A stretch of 64,000 nucleotides of DNA from Monarcha castaneiventris obscurior. Lineage: Eukaryota; Chordata; Aves; Passeriformes; Monarchidae. The stretch covers positions 4,852,501-4,916,500 of the forward strand of contig JAMPIT010000539.1 of assembly GCA_026261815.1 (NCBI GenBank). The letters are read 5' to 3'. This document shows positions 36,301 through 49,599 of this stretch, in pieces (the first letter of the stretch is position 1; each line of letters starts with the position of its first letter). The notes beneath the pieces were generated by a model. The model was not told the origin of the DNA. It saw only the letters and a list, made by a program, of their open reading frames with translations, and did not search any database. The translations under genes were made by a program, and so were the position numbers.

Positions 36301-39300
36301 TAATATCCTCTCTATTCATTCCCTAGCAGAATGCTGATGTAATTTCAAAAGGATCAGTATTTTGCCTTAACATGTGCTTTGAAATGCATTGTTCTTTTTG
36401 CTGTGCTGTTTTTTATTGGAAAGACAAATTAGTTGCTGCTTCTTCATTGCTGTCTCAAAAGGTACAGAATTCCTTGTCTTCATCCCTGTAAGACGCTAAT
36501 GCATGAAACACTTTTCTTGGTTTAAAAGCAAACAAAAAAAAAGAAAAAAAATAACTTATTTTCCTCTGAATTCTGCTCCAGCTGTTCCACCAGGACTTCA
36601 AGGATATTACTTCCCCCCACTCCCTTCCGGGAAAATCTAAGAGTCTTTTAAAAACAAAATGCAATTCCAGAATCTGCAAAAAAAATCCCACCAAGAATAC
36701 CATCTAACATTCCTCTTGATTCAGTTTCATCACCTGATTTATATTAGCTCTGCAGCTGCACTGAAAGGATCTGGAATAATTCAAAGTGTATTGCTGAAGC
36801 ATGATAACGAAGGTATGACAAAAAGGCACCTTGAAGGTCCCTGCAAAAGCCAAGAAGGACATATTGAAATAAATAGAGATGTATAAGAAGTTAAAATCCA
36901 TAGGAAATAAAGAATGTGGTTATTTTGGTATTTGATTTATATTTCAGTTAAGTTCATCAAAAGGACTGTGCGAAGACTTATTTTCTTGAGGAAAAGAGAA
37001 ACATTCCAAGTTTGTTTCTGTCCTCAGTAAATAGTCTTTTAACTTTTTTCTGAATATTCTTCCTGTCCAGGAATTTTAAGAAATGACACCATCCCCAGTT
37101 GCTTTGCTAGAAGGATAAGGAATAGGCAGAGGGTTCATAGTGCTCCTTCCCTATTGTAGACAGACATCCCATCTCCCAACTCTTCCCTGCATCTTTTCCC
37201 CTTCTCTTAAAGAGCTATTTATACACTGTAAGCTATTTATGGCTAAACTCATCATTTACCAAAAGCAATGGAAGTTTTCCCATTTATTCAAAGGATGCCT
37301 GAAGGTTTAATTTGGATGGTAAACTGGTTCCTTCAAGTGTGACAATCAGGTTTGAGCATCCAGTAAATGGGCAACTCTTTGTGCTAAACTAATGCTGTTT
37401 CCCAACTAGTTTCATGCAGGTCAATTTTTCATTCCATGAGACTTGCACCTAAGAGGTTCTTATGGATATGCCTGTTTTTTGACACAATCACAATATAAAG
37501 ATTTTAAAAAATGATAGTCAAATATTGTACATATCACAGAACACAGGGATGCACTGGGAAGAGCAAAGCAGCCTTGGCTTCAGGGCCTTCTGACATCAAG
37601 AATTCTGATCTTACTGCATTGCTTTTTAGAATTCCCACAACCCTGTTTTTAACCACAGTGAGCAGTTGCTGAAGCCTTAATGAACCATATGTTCATGATA
37701 GCAAATGCTCCACTCTAAGAACAGCCATAAATTCATTTGCATTTTTCAAAACTCCACAATCAGTTCATTCTTCACTATAGATTGTCAAATGTAAACGTCT
37801 CTTTCCAAGAATACAAATGGAATTTGGGTTTAATTGTACATTTCATGCTGATTCAAAGCCTTGCATCACTTAAAGCACCGGGGTTATGAGCACCTCAGGG
37901 TTTACTCTGGGCTTGAATCATGAATGGTGGCTTAAGGCAATCCCAGATCAATGAATATATAGTTCTTTGTACTTCCACTAAAGCCTCCCTCTGTCATATA
38001 CATATGAATATAGTATTTTTTCCAGCAGAAACTCAATACTGAATTTCTTCCTAAACAAAAGTTTACCAGTTTCACTGTTGTATTTAGAAATAATGATAAG
38101 GAATATTGTTTCAGTCTAAGAATTTGGAGTATTGGGCTTATCAGGATACTTATAACTGTGTCCATAAGCATGGTGAATATTCATCAATATCTTATACTAC
38201 TTCAAAGGTAGCATGTGCAGTTTGAGAGCCACTACCACTGACGACCTCTTTGATTTCATTTATATTTGCTATTTATGTTGCATGTTCCTGTTCTATTTCT
38301 CCTGTAAACTCCTCAGAGTAGGTACAATCTCTTAATCCACCTGTACAGTGCCCAGCACACTGCAGATTAGTGCCTACAGTAACAATAATGTTAGTTTCCA
38401 ATGTTTGCTATCTATCAGAAACCATTTTAAGGCTTCCAGCAGAGGTCACAATTGCTCAGCAGTTCCCAGGAATGCTTTTCTGTACAGAAAACTAATTTCT
38501 GAAATCAAAGCTAGAAGATTTTACTGCATAACTGAGACTTTGCTGCAACCAAACGTGCATTAGATTATTTATTGGTAAGGAAAAAAGATATATCTAATTA
38601 ATAATTGCCTCATATTTTGGGAAGCTAATGAAGTAGCTTTGGTCTCTTAGAAAAATAATTTGCCATAAAAGATGAAGTCTCTGAACTAAAGCAAATCATT
38701 TAACAGATTAACTGCATATCAGTAGTAATTTGCTTATGAAAAGGATACTTGTATTATAGAGGATGGCTTTCATTTATGAAAAGTTAATGGTTTTACTACT
38801 GACAATAAAAAACTAGTTCTTGTTTAAACTCTGGATTTTTGTATTTGCTAACAGCATTTCTGGATTCCTCTATTGTATCTTAGGCCTGCTTAGATATATA
38901 TGAAGCCAAGTTATTCTCACTATTACTGGCAGAAAACAGTAATTATTTCTGCAGGAGAAAGAAAGAAAGAAAAAACCCCCAACATTACAAAGTGAAATAA
39001 TGAAGGAAATGGCACCAGGCTTTTTTTGGAGTTAAAAAATCAAACCAAAACAGTACAGACAAGGGGATTCTAGCTGAGTCAGTGAAAGTGTTGGGATAAA
39101 GCAAGATGAGAAAGAAAAGCATCTGGTTGAAGAGCAACAGGGAGTAAAATGGGGAATTAAAATGAAGGACAAAGAGAAGTAACCTGAACTGAACTAATAG
39201 CACAGTAAGACATACAGATCACAGAATATTTTCCTGCTAATTTACACCTGATTCTTAACCCTGGTCAAGGCAGTTGAAGGCTCACTAAAGATTTACCCAT

Positions 39301-42119
39301 TCATGCAGCTGTTGTGTCACTAGAGGCTTTGCTGTGATTTTTCCCTCCATTGTCTGACCACCCTCCTGACCACCATTTTTCCTTTCTGCCCTCCTTCTGC
39401 TTTTCTCTTCTGGATAACTTCCTCACACAATAGTTTCCACTCCAATTTACCTAGTGGCTTTGCAATTCCCATCTCACCCTCTCCTGTTTTTAACAATCTG
39501 TTCAGTCCTTGAAATACATTTTTAAATTTTAGTTATGCACATTTCTAAAGAAAACAGCAATATGGATATTTGTGTGTGTGACAGTCCCCATTACAGAAGC
39601 AGAAGTAAGAAAGAGAGTGGGATACAGTTCTTGAGTGAAAGGTCACTAGAAAGTAATGAGAGCTATGGAAGCTTCAAAAAAATCCTGCCTCCCTGCATTT
39701 TATTTTCAAAACAAAGGAAGGATTTGAGTGGATGAAATGTGTAGAACAGCTAGGCAGTGAAATTCATATCACCAAAGTTAATTCCTTTCTTCATGTCACC
39801 ACCAAAAAGCAGGCTTCAATTTTAATCCTGGCCAGCAACAAAGTGGTTTTGTTTTTGGTTTTGTTTTTGGTTTTTTTCTTTTACATTTGCAAGGATGAGG
39901 AATAATTATGTGCATACCTGCCACAGCAAAGGTAAAGTATCTGCAAAGCTCTTTTGGATATTACAATACATTGGGGAAAAATAAAGTCTAGCCACATTTT
40001 ATTATGCATTTATTTATCAAGAATCTGTCATGCACACCTACCCTACCAGATTGCAGACTTGAAAGGTAGGAACAAAGCCTGTTTGTTTTGGGTAAAGTAA
40101 TCTGCAGAATAACTCTATTGCTGTACTTAGCAAATGACTTGCATCCTCTGCAAGGGCAAGAAGGAAAAACAAACCATCAACTCTGAGAGAATGAGATTTA
40201 TTTCATCATTTTAAAGTTTCTTCAATGAAGTTTACAAAGTGATTCAGTCTACTATTATTTATTCAGTCCTCTCCCAAGGACTATCAGTTATAAGCTGCAT
40301 AAAACTGCTCGAATTTTCCTTCCATTTCCTTTATGGGTTGCTATTTGAAGTGTGTACAGAAACTTCACTATTTTTAGGTATTAATTCAATGAAAACCGAG
40401 GTAAGCCCAAATCAAACTAACAGGTTCCTGAGTTTATAAAATACTATTAAAAAGTTTGTGGGAAAATGCTGAAAAACACCCTGGGATAAACAGCTCATGG
40501 AGCAGTGTCTAATTGCAATTTTCAGGACAGTTCTTATGGAGCTGGATACTGAATGTAAAGAACAGGTAAAAATCATCACGTTTTGAACACCTTTATTCAT
40601 TTGTGCTTACGTTTTTGTTTTATAGAGAGCCTTATATCCATCTTGGAAAACTTCTACTATATTAACCCTCCTACACTGATGATCCTAATCTTTTCTTGAT
40701 AGACGAACCAGAAAATCACACAAAACTTATTTGGAGCTGATGATAAATGTAATTGTACAGATCACAAATGGCAGTCTTCATAACAGTCCTAAAAGCAACA
40801 CAGGACTTGGAAGAAAACATTTCAACCATAAAATCTCTTCACCTGCTTCAAGGGCAGCAGCATATACAACAAAATCCAAATTATTACTTGCTAGAGTTAT
40901 TTTACATAATAATTGAAAAATATTGTTTTTCTTTGAAAACTATCCTAATGCTAACTCCAAATGTTAATGTCTCAGTGTGTTCATACCTATCAGAGGAGTG
41001 AAGACACAGGAGTCTTCACTGGAACACAAGGGTGTGCTTTGATGGTGCAACAATGTTCTGACCAGAAAATGACGTGTAAAAATAGAATTTTGACAAGATC
41101 TCACATCTCCCTTGAGGTCTCCCTCTCCTTGTTGCTTCCCCGAGAAGTGCAGCTTAACAACTCTTCAGGCACTTACTTAGAAGCACAAAGTAGCCTCGGG
41201 CATGAAATGCCTGAGAACGAAGTTCTTAGCCTTCAGTACAGAGCTCATTCTTTGAGGTGTGGGCCTGGACATCAGTTACCTAGAAAAAGATAAATTCTGC
41301 TTTTTCTGCAAGTGCAAGGCTCTGTCTGTGAGGCAAGACCCTGGGAGATAAGTAATAATACCAAACCAGGCAGGGGAATGAGATTCCTCAGGCATTCCCC
41401 ACTGACAGAATACACCCACACCGGGTGGATCGGATGAGTGATTCCAGCCCAGTCTCTGTCAAGCTGCATCTGAGGGAATCCAGTTCTGGTCATGTTGAAA
41501 AAGCTTTCAAATGTAATGTGGGTTCTCAAATTCAAGCAAGCTAAGAGTGCTCTATTTAGTAAGAACAGCAGCAGAGTGAGAGGAAACAACTGGACATTCA
41601 CACATTGGGTAATTCAGTGACCTTCAGATGCACAGATTTTCATCTAGAAAACAATGTAAGAGAGTGAATGGATAGAATATGGGTGCTGCTTATTTCTAAA
41701 TCTTAGGAGGAGAAATCTTGCTCTCAGGTGACTCCAGGTATTTCTGGCCCTGCTATTTTGAGCTGCTAAACAAAACCCAGCTGACAGACTATGAGATCTC
41801 AGTAGAAGCAAACTCTAAACCAAAAATGAGATGAAGAAGAAAGAATAAACAAGTGCCTGCAGCAGTCTGGGCACAGACTAAAGCAAGTGTTACTAACATG
41901 ATAGATCATTCTGCAGTGAATGTTCTTAGCAGCACATACCCCACAGAGGATGCTCATTCCTCATTGCTGTGTAGTGCACGGTCCTGTAGGATGCAAGACA
42001 GCAGGAGGACTCCTAAAGCTCACAGTGCACTGGGCAGGGACAGCAAAGCATGCAAATTCTTGGCACATTTTCTCCACAGATCATGGTAGTATTGTGAGAT
42101 GGGATGAATCATGGAGCTT
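33371..42119. other. AT-rich stretch, no gene seen
   Basis: Roughly 8.7 kb of AT-rich sequence with only short open frames and simple A/T runs. An imperfect tandem of about 21 bp (caaaattatgttcctc twice) lies near 34,550-34,590. It is consistent with long intron or intergenic DNA. Confidence 0.5.
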
Positions 42120-42620
42120 TTAGCAGCCTGAGTGCAATCACAAGTGCAGAGATGCCTTAACCTTGGCCAGAGCTTGCCCTTCACAGCAGAGCATCTGCTG
42201 GAAGCGAGCAGCAGGTTGTGCTCCTGCCCAGGGGAAGGTAACACTGCCCAGAGCCAGCTGTGTGGGAGCTCCCGTGCACTTTTCCCTGGAGCAGCGAGGC
42301 TGTGAAGGGAAACCTTCCCTGGGGAGTGGGGCAGCACCCACAGGGATTGTCTGGGAGCGAGGGCCCTCAACCCCCTCTCTGCCTCTGGTGAGGGATTGTT
42401 TTTCTGCTGGATACCCCTGAGGGATTCTTCGACCCTTGGGCTGGAACAGCCTGATCTGCCGGCTGCCCTCGAGTGAGAGGTGTGTGTGTGTGAGAGGGCA
42501 GCTTTGGGCATCGTTCCTGTCCATGCAGTAACTGTGTCCTGGGCACAGCACACCAGGAACCTGGGAGGATGTTGGAGCATCATCGTGGATACACCTTGTT
42601 TGTGAGTCTTGGCCGTAGAA
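42120..42620. other. GC-richer block in AT-rich DNA, possible old LTR/ERV remnant
   Basis: G+C rises abruptly over about 0.5 kb and falls again. The text includes ccctcgagtgagaggtgtgtg and gtgtcctgggcacagcacaccagg, reminiscent of avian ERVK-type LTRs but not certain. The minus-strand open frame (42,020-42,583) has no recognisable domain. Confidence 0.25.
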
Positions 42621-45232
42621 TTTGGTTGTGAGTTAAAGTTTGTCCAAGTGTGTTATCTGTGTGAAGCTGTTTTCCTGTACCTGCATGGCATCAGTACACA
42701 GTTCATGTACAGGATGACAAAACCCCCTGGTTTTTTATGTTCTTTTGGCCTGAGGAACAATTCTGATCATGTGGCATTCAGGTGTAGCAAGAATTACTGA
42801 TCAATCTCTGGTAGACAGACTAGATAGCCATGATTAGCCAAACTGACTACCCAAGCCTGCTGTCAGAAAACATCTATTATTGGAACTTAGATGGAACTGA
42901 GGAGCTTATTTCTCATAAGGGATTAGAGCTGCAAGTGCATCTGCAAATGTGTTTGTGAGACAGGCTAAAAAAAGGCTTGTTACTCATTGCAAACAGAGGA
43001 ATACAGCTGAGTGGAGGAAAAAGGATCATTTCATCCCAGTGCTAAAACCCACATTCCTATTGACTTTTTCAAATGGTGGCACCTGGTTTGATTTTTTAAT
43101 TAAAAAGGAAAAAGTCCATTTAAAATAGGAGATAAATCATAGTAATTCAAGACCAAAGTTTGAACATTGCCTTCTAATTTTCACCTGCAGTTTAACATTA
43201 ATTGTCAATTATGGTGACTATGATTGAGTGATTATACTTTGAAGCCAAACTGCCAAATTCTACCCATTTCTTATGGTCAGGACTGGAGGCATGATGAGGA
43301 GCTGAAACATGAATGCTTATTATGTTTAAATACACTCTTGTGTGGTGATGTCAACACACATAAAATATGATAAATCTGGGGAAAAAAGAGAAAAATGTGT
43401 AAATGTGTATGTATATTTGCATATGTGTCTCTCTCTCCATATACACAGGTACACAGACACACAAAGTCACTCACAGATGTATGAAATACCAAAGCTCTGT
43501 GCTCAGCTGTCAGCCCAATCCCACCTCTCCAAGCTCATGCTGCAGCCCTGGGGTGTGAACATGAGCTGATCTCAGCTGAACATCCATGTGCTCACATGAG
43601 GAGCTGAAGAGATGAGGGCAATTATCTCTCTGTATGCATGTTCAGTTATGTGTCTGCCAAGGCTGTTTTTTGGGCTTCATTTCTTCTATTTAATCTTCCC
43701 TGTTAAGGTTCAAATGGAGATCACCATCCTGAAGATCAAGACAGGTAATGATAAATGGAAGCTGTAAGCATTACATGTAAAATTACTCTTTCAGATACAT
43801 GGACAAGGGAGAAAACTCAAATCATTGCTTGTCTAGGTAATGGATGCTTATTTTAAGTCCGTAGGAGGATTCTGGAACAGCATTGTTGTAGAGGTGCCAA
43901 AACTATGGGTAAGCAAATTCTGAAACAAGTACATTCTTAGGAACAAGTCTGCAATGAAGAGATACCTCAGTTCTGCAGAACCCAGTAAAGTGGAATGACC
44001 TGCTCATAAAATCCCTTTTAAAAGCTGACCCTAGAGCAAAAATATTATTTCAGTTTAAATTAAAAAAAAAAAAAGAGATAAGGTAGACTTAAATGGACAG
44101 TTACATATTATTTCCAGCTCCAATATCATGCTACAATTCTCTGTTGAAGAAAATATCTACCTATCTCAGGCTACCTATCCATCAGGCTGGAATAACCCTG
44201 ATAATCTCTTTATGAGGAAAGCTGAAGGCTGTATATGTAGCAAGGCTTAACAAGGCCATGGGTATTACAGCAGCGTATAAATGTAGATTGGTCTAGCTGG
44301 AGCAAGACACAGAACTGAAGGGAATATTGCTGTGCAAAAAATTACCTTTCTTGGACTGAAATTTTAAGATTATGTAAGCAATAAAAGGATTTGAGTTGTT
44401 CTTCGTAAGTGTTCTCTTTATATTGTGGCCAAACAAAAGAAAGCTTTCCATTTTAGAAACAGCTTTAACAATTCATATTTTCAACTGCATCAAAAGATAA
44501 AAATACAAGGAAAGAAAAACATTATATAAACAAACATTAGAAAACATGACATCACATAATGGAAGACCTTTTATTAATTTGAAGGGTATAAACTTAAAAG
44601 CCAGAGGAAGCTTTTAAAAGCTTCATTTAAAATATATATTTAGAATATAGTGGTTCCACCTGAATGCTAATACAAAGTGAGGGCTAAAAGCTTCTACAAA
44701 AAGGTATATTTACTAAATGGATACATTGATCACTGAACTTTACACAGCATTAAATTTTAATGACCTTCAGTGATTTGAGAAGCCTTAGTTGTTTGTGTAA
44801 GAACTGTAAAAAACCCCATGGATTTACATTTACAGACTGCTTATCTCTTCGTAAATGACAACATTTTAAAAAGAAATCGAACAAAACCAGACAAAAGTGC
44901 CTCTGATGAACACTAATGGCCATCTTGTGTAAGCCAGTAAATGCATCAAAACCCAAGTGGTAAACTCTTCTGTCCTGCTCAGCTGAGAGGGAAGGAAGAA
45001 AAACATACCTTTAAAGGTGTCTGTTGCTCTAACTTTTCATTTACAGCATAACTTGAAGGGCCTCATTAAGCCTCACTGTCTCGGCACTGAGTCCTGAGCA
45101 AACCAAGAGCACTAAAATGTTCAAAGCCTCTGACTAGGACTGAGCAATCACAGACAAAGCACGTGGACAAGAGAGGATGTAGAATAATCACAATTATTCC
45201 AGTTACCAACTCAAAGCCAACTCAGAGTTTGC
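42621..45232. other. AT-rich stretch, no gene seen
   Basis: No exon chain, RNA gene or element family was recognised. Short CA/TG-rich patches occur near 43,400-43,470. Confidence 0.5.
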
Positions 45233-45511
45233 TGTGGAGAAATGTGGGCTCTTGTCGCTGTTCTCACCGTGGCTGAGTAGAGAAACGACAGAGTCCAGGC
45301 TCAGGGATAAATGGAAGCGATTTAATAATTTTTCCAAAGGCTTTTATATGTTAGTTCACAAGAGTGGGTTGAATGGCATAAAGTAACTGGTCTTTTGGCC
45401 ACCCACCCCTTGAGGGGATTGGCCAAGTTCCAAGACACCCATTCCCAAATATTTGTCTGGTAAAAGCCATAACAATACTGCAAAACAACCCGCAGGTGCA
45501 AGAAGTTTACA
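45233..45511 (-). mobile_element. Probable solo LTR of an endogenous retrovirus
   Basis: About 280 bp bounded by TG...CA. Read on the minus strand it has LTR parts in order: a CCAAT box (plus position about 45,417), a TATA-like ATATAAAAG (about 45,339-45,350), an ATTAAA polyadenylation signal (about 45,321-45,326) and a short R/U5-like end at the terminal CA. No viral coding sequence flanks it and no target-site duplication is obvious, so it would be an old solo LTR. The family was not identified. Confidence 0.5.
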
Positions 45512-48500
45512 GCACTGTAATCTTGTTTAAAATAATCTGCATGAGGAAGATAGAACTCTCACAAACTACTGCAGAGAGCTGAAGAAATTCTCTGCTGAGG
45601 CTTTTTCAGCATCCATAGGTTCTTGATTTTCAGGATGAATATGCCAAGACTTTACTAATTCAAAAGGTGGAACTCTTTTTCCACCATCATTAGATATGGC
45701 CACATTCCTAATTCCCCCAAACCTCTCCCACAGCACTAAGGCAGCTCTTAAGCAGCTCACCTACCAAGGGAAGCAGAAAACTACTTTTTAGTCTGACTAA
45801 TATATTGAAAAAAAAAAAAAGAATCTTTGAATTTTTGCAGCATTGCAGAATATTTGTGCCATTCTGCTCCCCAGCTAATTTTGTTGCCTGCACTGTTTCT
45901 GTACATCACTTATCCAGGTGATGTACACCCATATATCCATTTAATGTGCTGGAGCTCCCAGTTAATTATTTGAGAAAGCCAGTTCATGACAAAGTTGAAT
46001 AACAAAGAAAAGGCAAGAAATTATGTGGGTTTTGGTTTGTTTTGTTGTTGTTGCTTTTTGTTGTTCTTTTTAATTTTTTTTTTAAATTAGGAGCAGTGGA
46101 CAGACTGGAGACCGAAATTCTTACAATGCTGGTTTTCGTTTCAGAGAGTCCATACCTGGAGTGATTTTAGCTCTGCCCTCTCCTACCACCATCACACTTA
46201 AGGCCTCAGATGTTCTCCTTGCTGTTTCTTGGGTTTTCCATGCAGACTGGCACTAAACAGAGACAGCCACTTGTACCATCATTATTTGGTCCTGACTTTT
46301 GGGATTCTCCTTGGCTCCTTGGCAAATGGAAGAATCTGCCGTGTCCAAATTTATTTCTGCAACAATACTGTGGCAGTTGAACTGCTTTCTTTGTCTTGAA
46401 GTCCCTTAGACTTTGAAAGAGTAAGACCTTGTTTTACCTCAAAGACGTTCTGCAAATTACAGTTAAAATTACAGCTATTGGAGGGATTGCAGATTCCAAC
46501 TGCACAGGTTTTTAAAATTACACTTCAGCAGGCTGCATTTAAAAGAAAACAAGTTTTTTCAAAAATGTAGATTTTTTTTTAATGTACTACAGTGTAATTG
46601 CTCCTTTTCAAAAGGTCAATATAACTTTGAAAAAAAATCCAGGGATTTAAATGCTTTTAGACTGCATATATAGAGGCAAAGAATGAACAGATAAATAAAC
46701 AAGTAGCATTGTCCATGAGTTATCCGATGCAGAAATACTTATTCAAATAAACAATTCACTGAATTCAAAGAGGCTTTTTGGGGAAAGTAGTACTTTTTGT
46801 AACAACAAGGGTCCAGAGATTCCTACAGCTGATAAATGCCATTTTGTAAACATTAGCATGCCACTATCATAGACTTTAATGAGGTCCACCCGCAGCAAAG
46901 CTGAATTAATGCTTTATGAAAGTGCTGTATACCCATATTTTTCTTTAATGTTCCATTTTATAATACTGGAGTGTTATCTACATTGCTACTATAGGTAATA
47001 TTATGCAAATAAATATAAAAACGCAATGTGAAAATGAACAAGTTGCATTAGATTTTTTTAAAAAAATAAATGTATCAGTAAAATGAAGTAGGTTTCTAAT
47101 GAAAATAACAAAATAAAATGCTGATGTTTGGATTAGTTTTATAATTGGACTTTAAGGCAAATATTGCAATTATTGTTCCAACGACATGCTGTGTTTTCTG
47201 GTGAAAACCTTCCCATCTTAAATATCCTTATTTAAAATCAATTCTTCTCATAGCCTCAAACAGAGGAGGAAATTGATCTATTTGAAAATCTACGCTCAGA
47301 AGGCCTTCCTGCTAATATTTCTTCTTCTCTACTGGAAATATTAACTTTCTATTTAACCAGTAATGAAAGTTTAGATTTTACTTAAAAAAACCCCAAACTG
47401 CCAACTAAAATTCTTCTGCTCAACTGACCTTACCCCAGAAGACACAACTGGAATGTGAAAGGAAGGCTTTCAAAACCTCCAAATGGGCATTTTCAAAATT
47501 GTTTGAAAGCCCTGAGTTGCAGAAGTGGGAACGACAATTGCTATCACAGTAGAGCGAGTAAACAAAAGCAATTTGCAATTAATTCATTGGAAATAATCTA
47601 TAAAATTGCTGTTGCCATGAAACTTTATTCTTGAGTAGCATTTTTTGTAAGCAGAATAACAGAAAGTTGTACAAAGGGTGAGTAGGAAATGTGGCTCTAG
47701 GCTGCAACCTGAGCTCTCAAGCATAGGCAAATCTTTTAAACATAGGTTCAAAGATTGACTGTTTAATGTCAATATACTTCTTAATATTTCTTCTGTTGCA
47801 TGAAACGGTAGGGTAACAAAGCTGAAAATTAGCTGCATATTTCTGGAATTATATTGCTTTTTCCACCACTGCACAAACCCCTCTTTTAATAAAACAAGGG
47901 TTTTAGCTAAAAGTTCAGTGTGTTAACATGAACTACCTCAAACTTCAGAGCTGTTCAAATCTAAATTCAGCTATTCTATTTTTAAAAACTATGAGAAAAA
48001 TAATAAAACTTTGAAGACTACGAAAACATAATGCAATACTCCTATCATTGCAAGATTCCAATGAGATCTAGAGGTTGAAAAAAAATACCATGAATTAAAT
48101 GTTTGTTGTTGTAGTGGATCATAAATTAGAATAATTTCCATGGCAACCCCTTTAGGCTTCTTTCAGGAAAGACTGCCAGCATGTTTTGTTTAGCTCCTTA
48201 TTTAAAATGCAATGTTACATGCTACCACATGTATAATTTCCTCCATACATTGTGCAAAAAAAAAACCCCAAAACCCAAAACAAACCAGTGTCTTCAATAA
48301 GTCATGTCAAAGGTATTTAAAAAGTCCAAGAATTACATAAACCCATCATATATCATAACTAACTGCAGATAATATGTTTACAAAATTAGTGTGCATAGAG
48401 TATGTTCTGCTTTTTATTTGGAATTTTGTTTGGGGGAGTTGGATCACGTGTAAAAAGTTCCGGTATAGCAGATTTGGGAGCTATTCTTCATTGCAACAAT

Positions 48501-48569
48501 TTAGAACACTATAAACTTGCTCCACCACCGACATCAGAACAGATTTTGTCACAGCGTCCTTTCCCCACA
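45512..48569. other. AT-rich stretch, no gene seen
   Basis: About 3 kb of AT-rich DNA with A and T runs (for example 45,807-45,822). No exon or known repeat was recognised. Confidence 0.5.
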
Positions 48570-49330
48570 CCTCGCTCTCTGGGGAAGGTCCGGGCCCGTC
48601 CCCCTCAGCACCGCAGGCCCCGCCCCGCCCCGCCGGCCCACCAATCACAGCCCGCCTTTCTCCGCTCCCTCCAATCACAGCCGCCCTTTCACCGGGCCGC
48701 GGCCCCGCCCCCTACCCGGCCCCTCAGTCCGGCTTCCCTGAGCCCCTGCCGTTCCCGCCGCCGCTCCTGGAGCCGGCGCGGCCGCGCTGCCGCAGCCCCG
48801 GCGGGTGCTGCTGGGGCCTGGGAAGGGCCGGCGGGGACTCCCGCTCGCGCCCCGGCCGGGAGTTCTCCCTGGGGAAGGAAGGGACGGCGGGGAGCGGGCG
48901 GTGTCCTCCCGCGCGGAGCGGCGGCGGCGGGAACGGGGCCTGCGGGGACAGCCGGGATCGGGAGAGGAGCGGGGCGGGCACGGGCGGGCCGCGATTGGCG
49001 GGGCCGGGCCCTGCCTCGGGCTGGGATTGGCTGGGCCGGCGGCGCGGGGCGGGGCCGGCCGTGCCGCGGGGTATAAATGGCGTGCGCGGTGGGCGCTGCT
49101 CTGTGTGGTGGGGGGGCTGCGCTGGGGGTCTGTGCTCCGGGAGCGCAGGGGATCCGGGATTGCGGAGCGGGGCCGTGGTGCCAGCCCGGCCCGGCGCTCG
49201 GAATGCCCGGGGATAGCGGCCCTGACCCGCCTGCTTTGCCTTGCTCCAGTGGCGGCGCCGGAGGCTGGCGCGGGGCCCGCAGGGGTGGCGGCGGAACCGG
49301 CCTGTGCTCTGGGGACTGAGTGAGGGGGCC
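48570..49330 (+). promoter_or_regulatory. CpG-island promoter with TATA, CCAAT and GC boxes
   Basis: A compact island sits in AT-rich DNA. CCAAT boxes lie at 48,641 and 48,671, inside a roughly 30-bp tandem duplication starting ccaatcacag. Inverted CCAAT (ATTGG) boxes lie at 48,994 and 49,026, GC boxes near 49,040-49,055, and TATAAAT at 49,072-49,078. A start near 49,100 on the plus strand is predicted, with an AATAAA at 49,560. The spacing and paired CCAAT boxes fit a strong, possibly bidirectional promoter. No protein could be assigned: the ATG at 49,077 overlaps the TATA box and would lie upstream of the start. Confidence 0.6.
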
Positions 49331-49580
49331 GGGATGTGGCCCCACGGAGGTGCGGGGGTTAAAGTAATAGCAAAAATAAGGGCACTAAAGCCGGTTTACT
49401 TTATTATTACTTTGTTCTACTTTTATTTTCTACTCCTACTACCACCTTATTGTTATGTTACCTTAGTGTTCTAGTCGTTATTCTATTAATGTAGTATAAT
49501 ATGGCATTACTGCATTTTTATTATTTTTTACTCTGTTACTTAATACACGGTGCCTATTAAATAAAGGTTGTAAGGCTGAA
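49100..49580 (+). ncRNA. Candidate short transcript from the 49-kb promoter
   Basis: This is inferred only from a TATA box at 49,072 and a poly(A) signal at 49,560 bracketing about 0.5 kb. Open frames inside (for example 49,077-49,319) are Gly/Ala-rich with no motif, so a non-coding RNA is as likely as a small protein. There is no direct evidence of transcription. Confidence 0.2.
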
Positions 49581-49599
49581 ACACCAATCGTGTTCACTA

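Noticed and set aside
48689..49345. 218-codon minus-strand frame in the 49-kb island
   Set aside because: Low-complexity Pro/Ala/Arg with no motif, over promoter elements.
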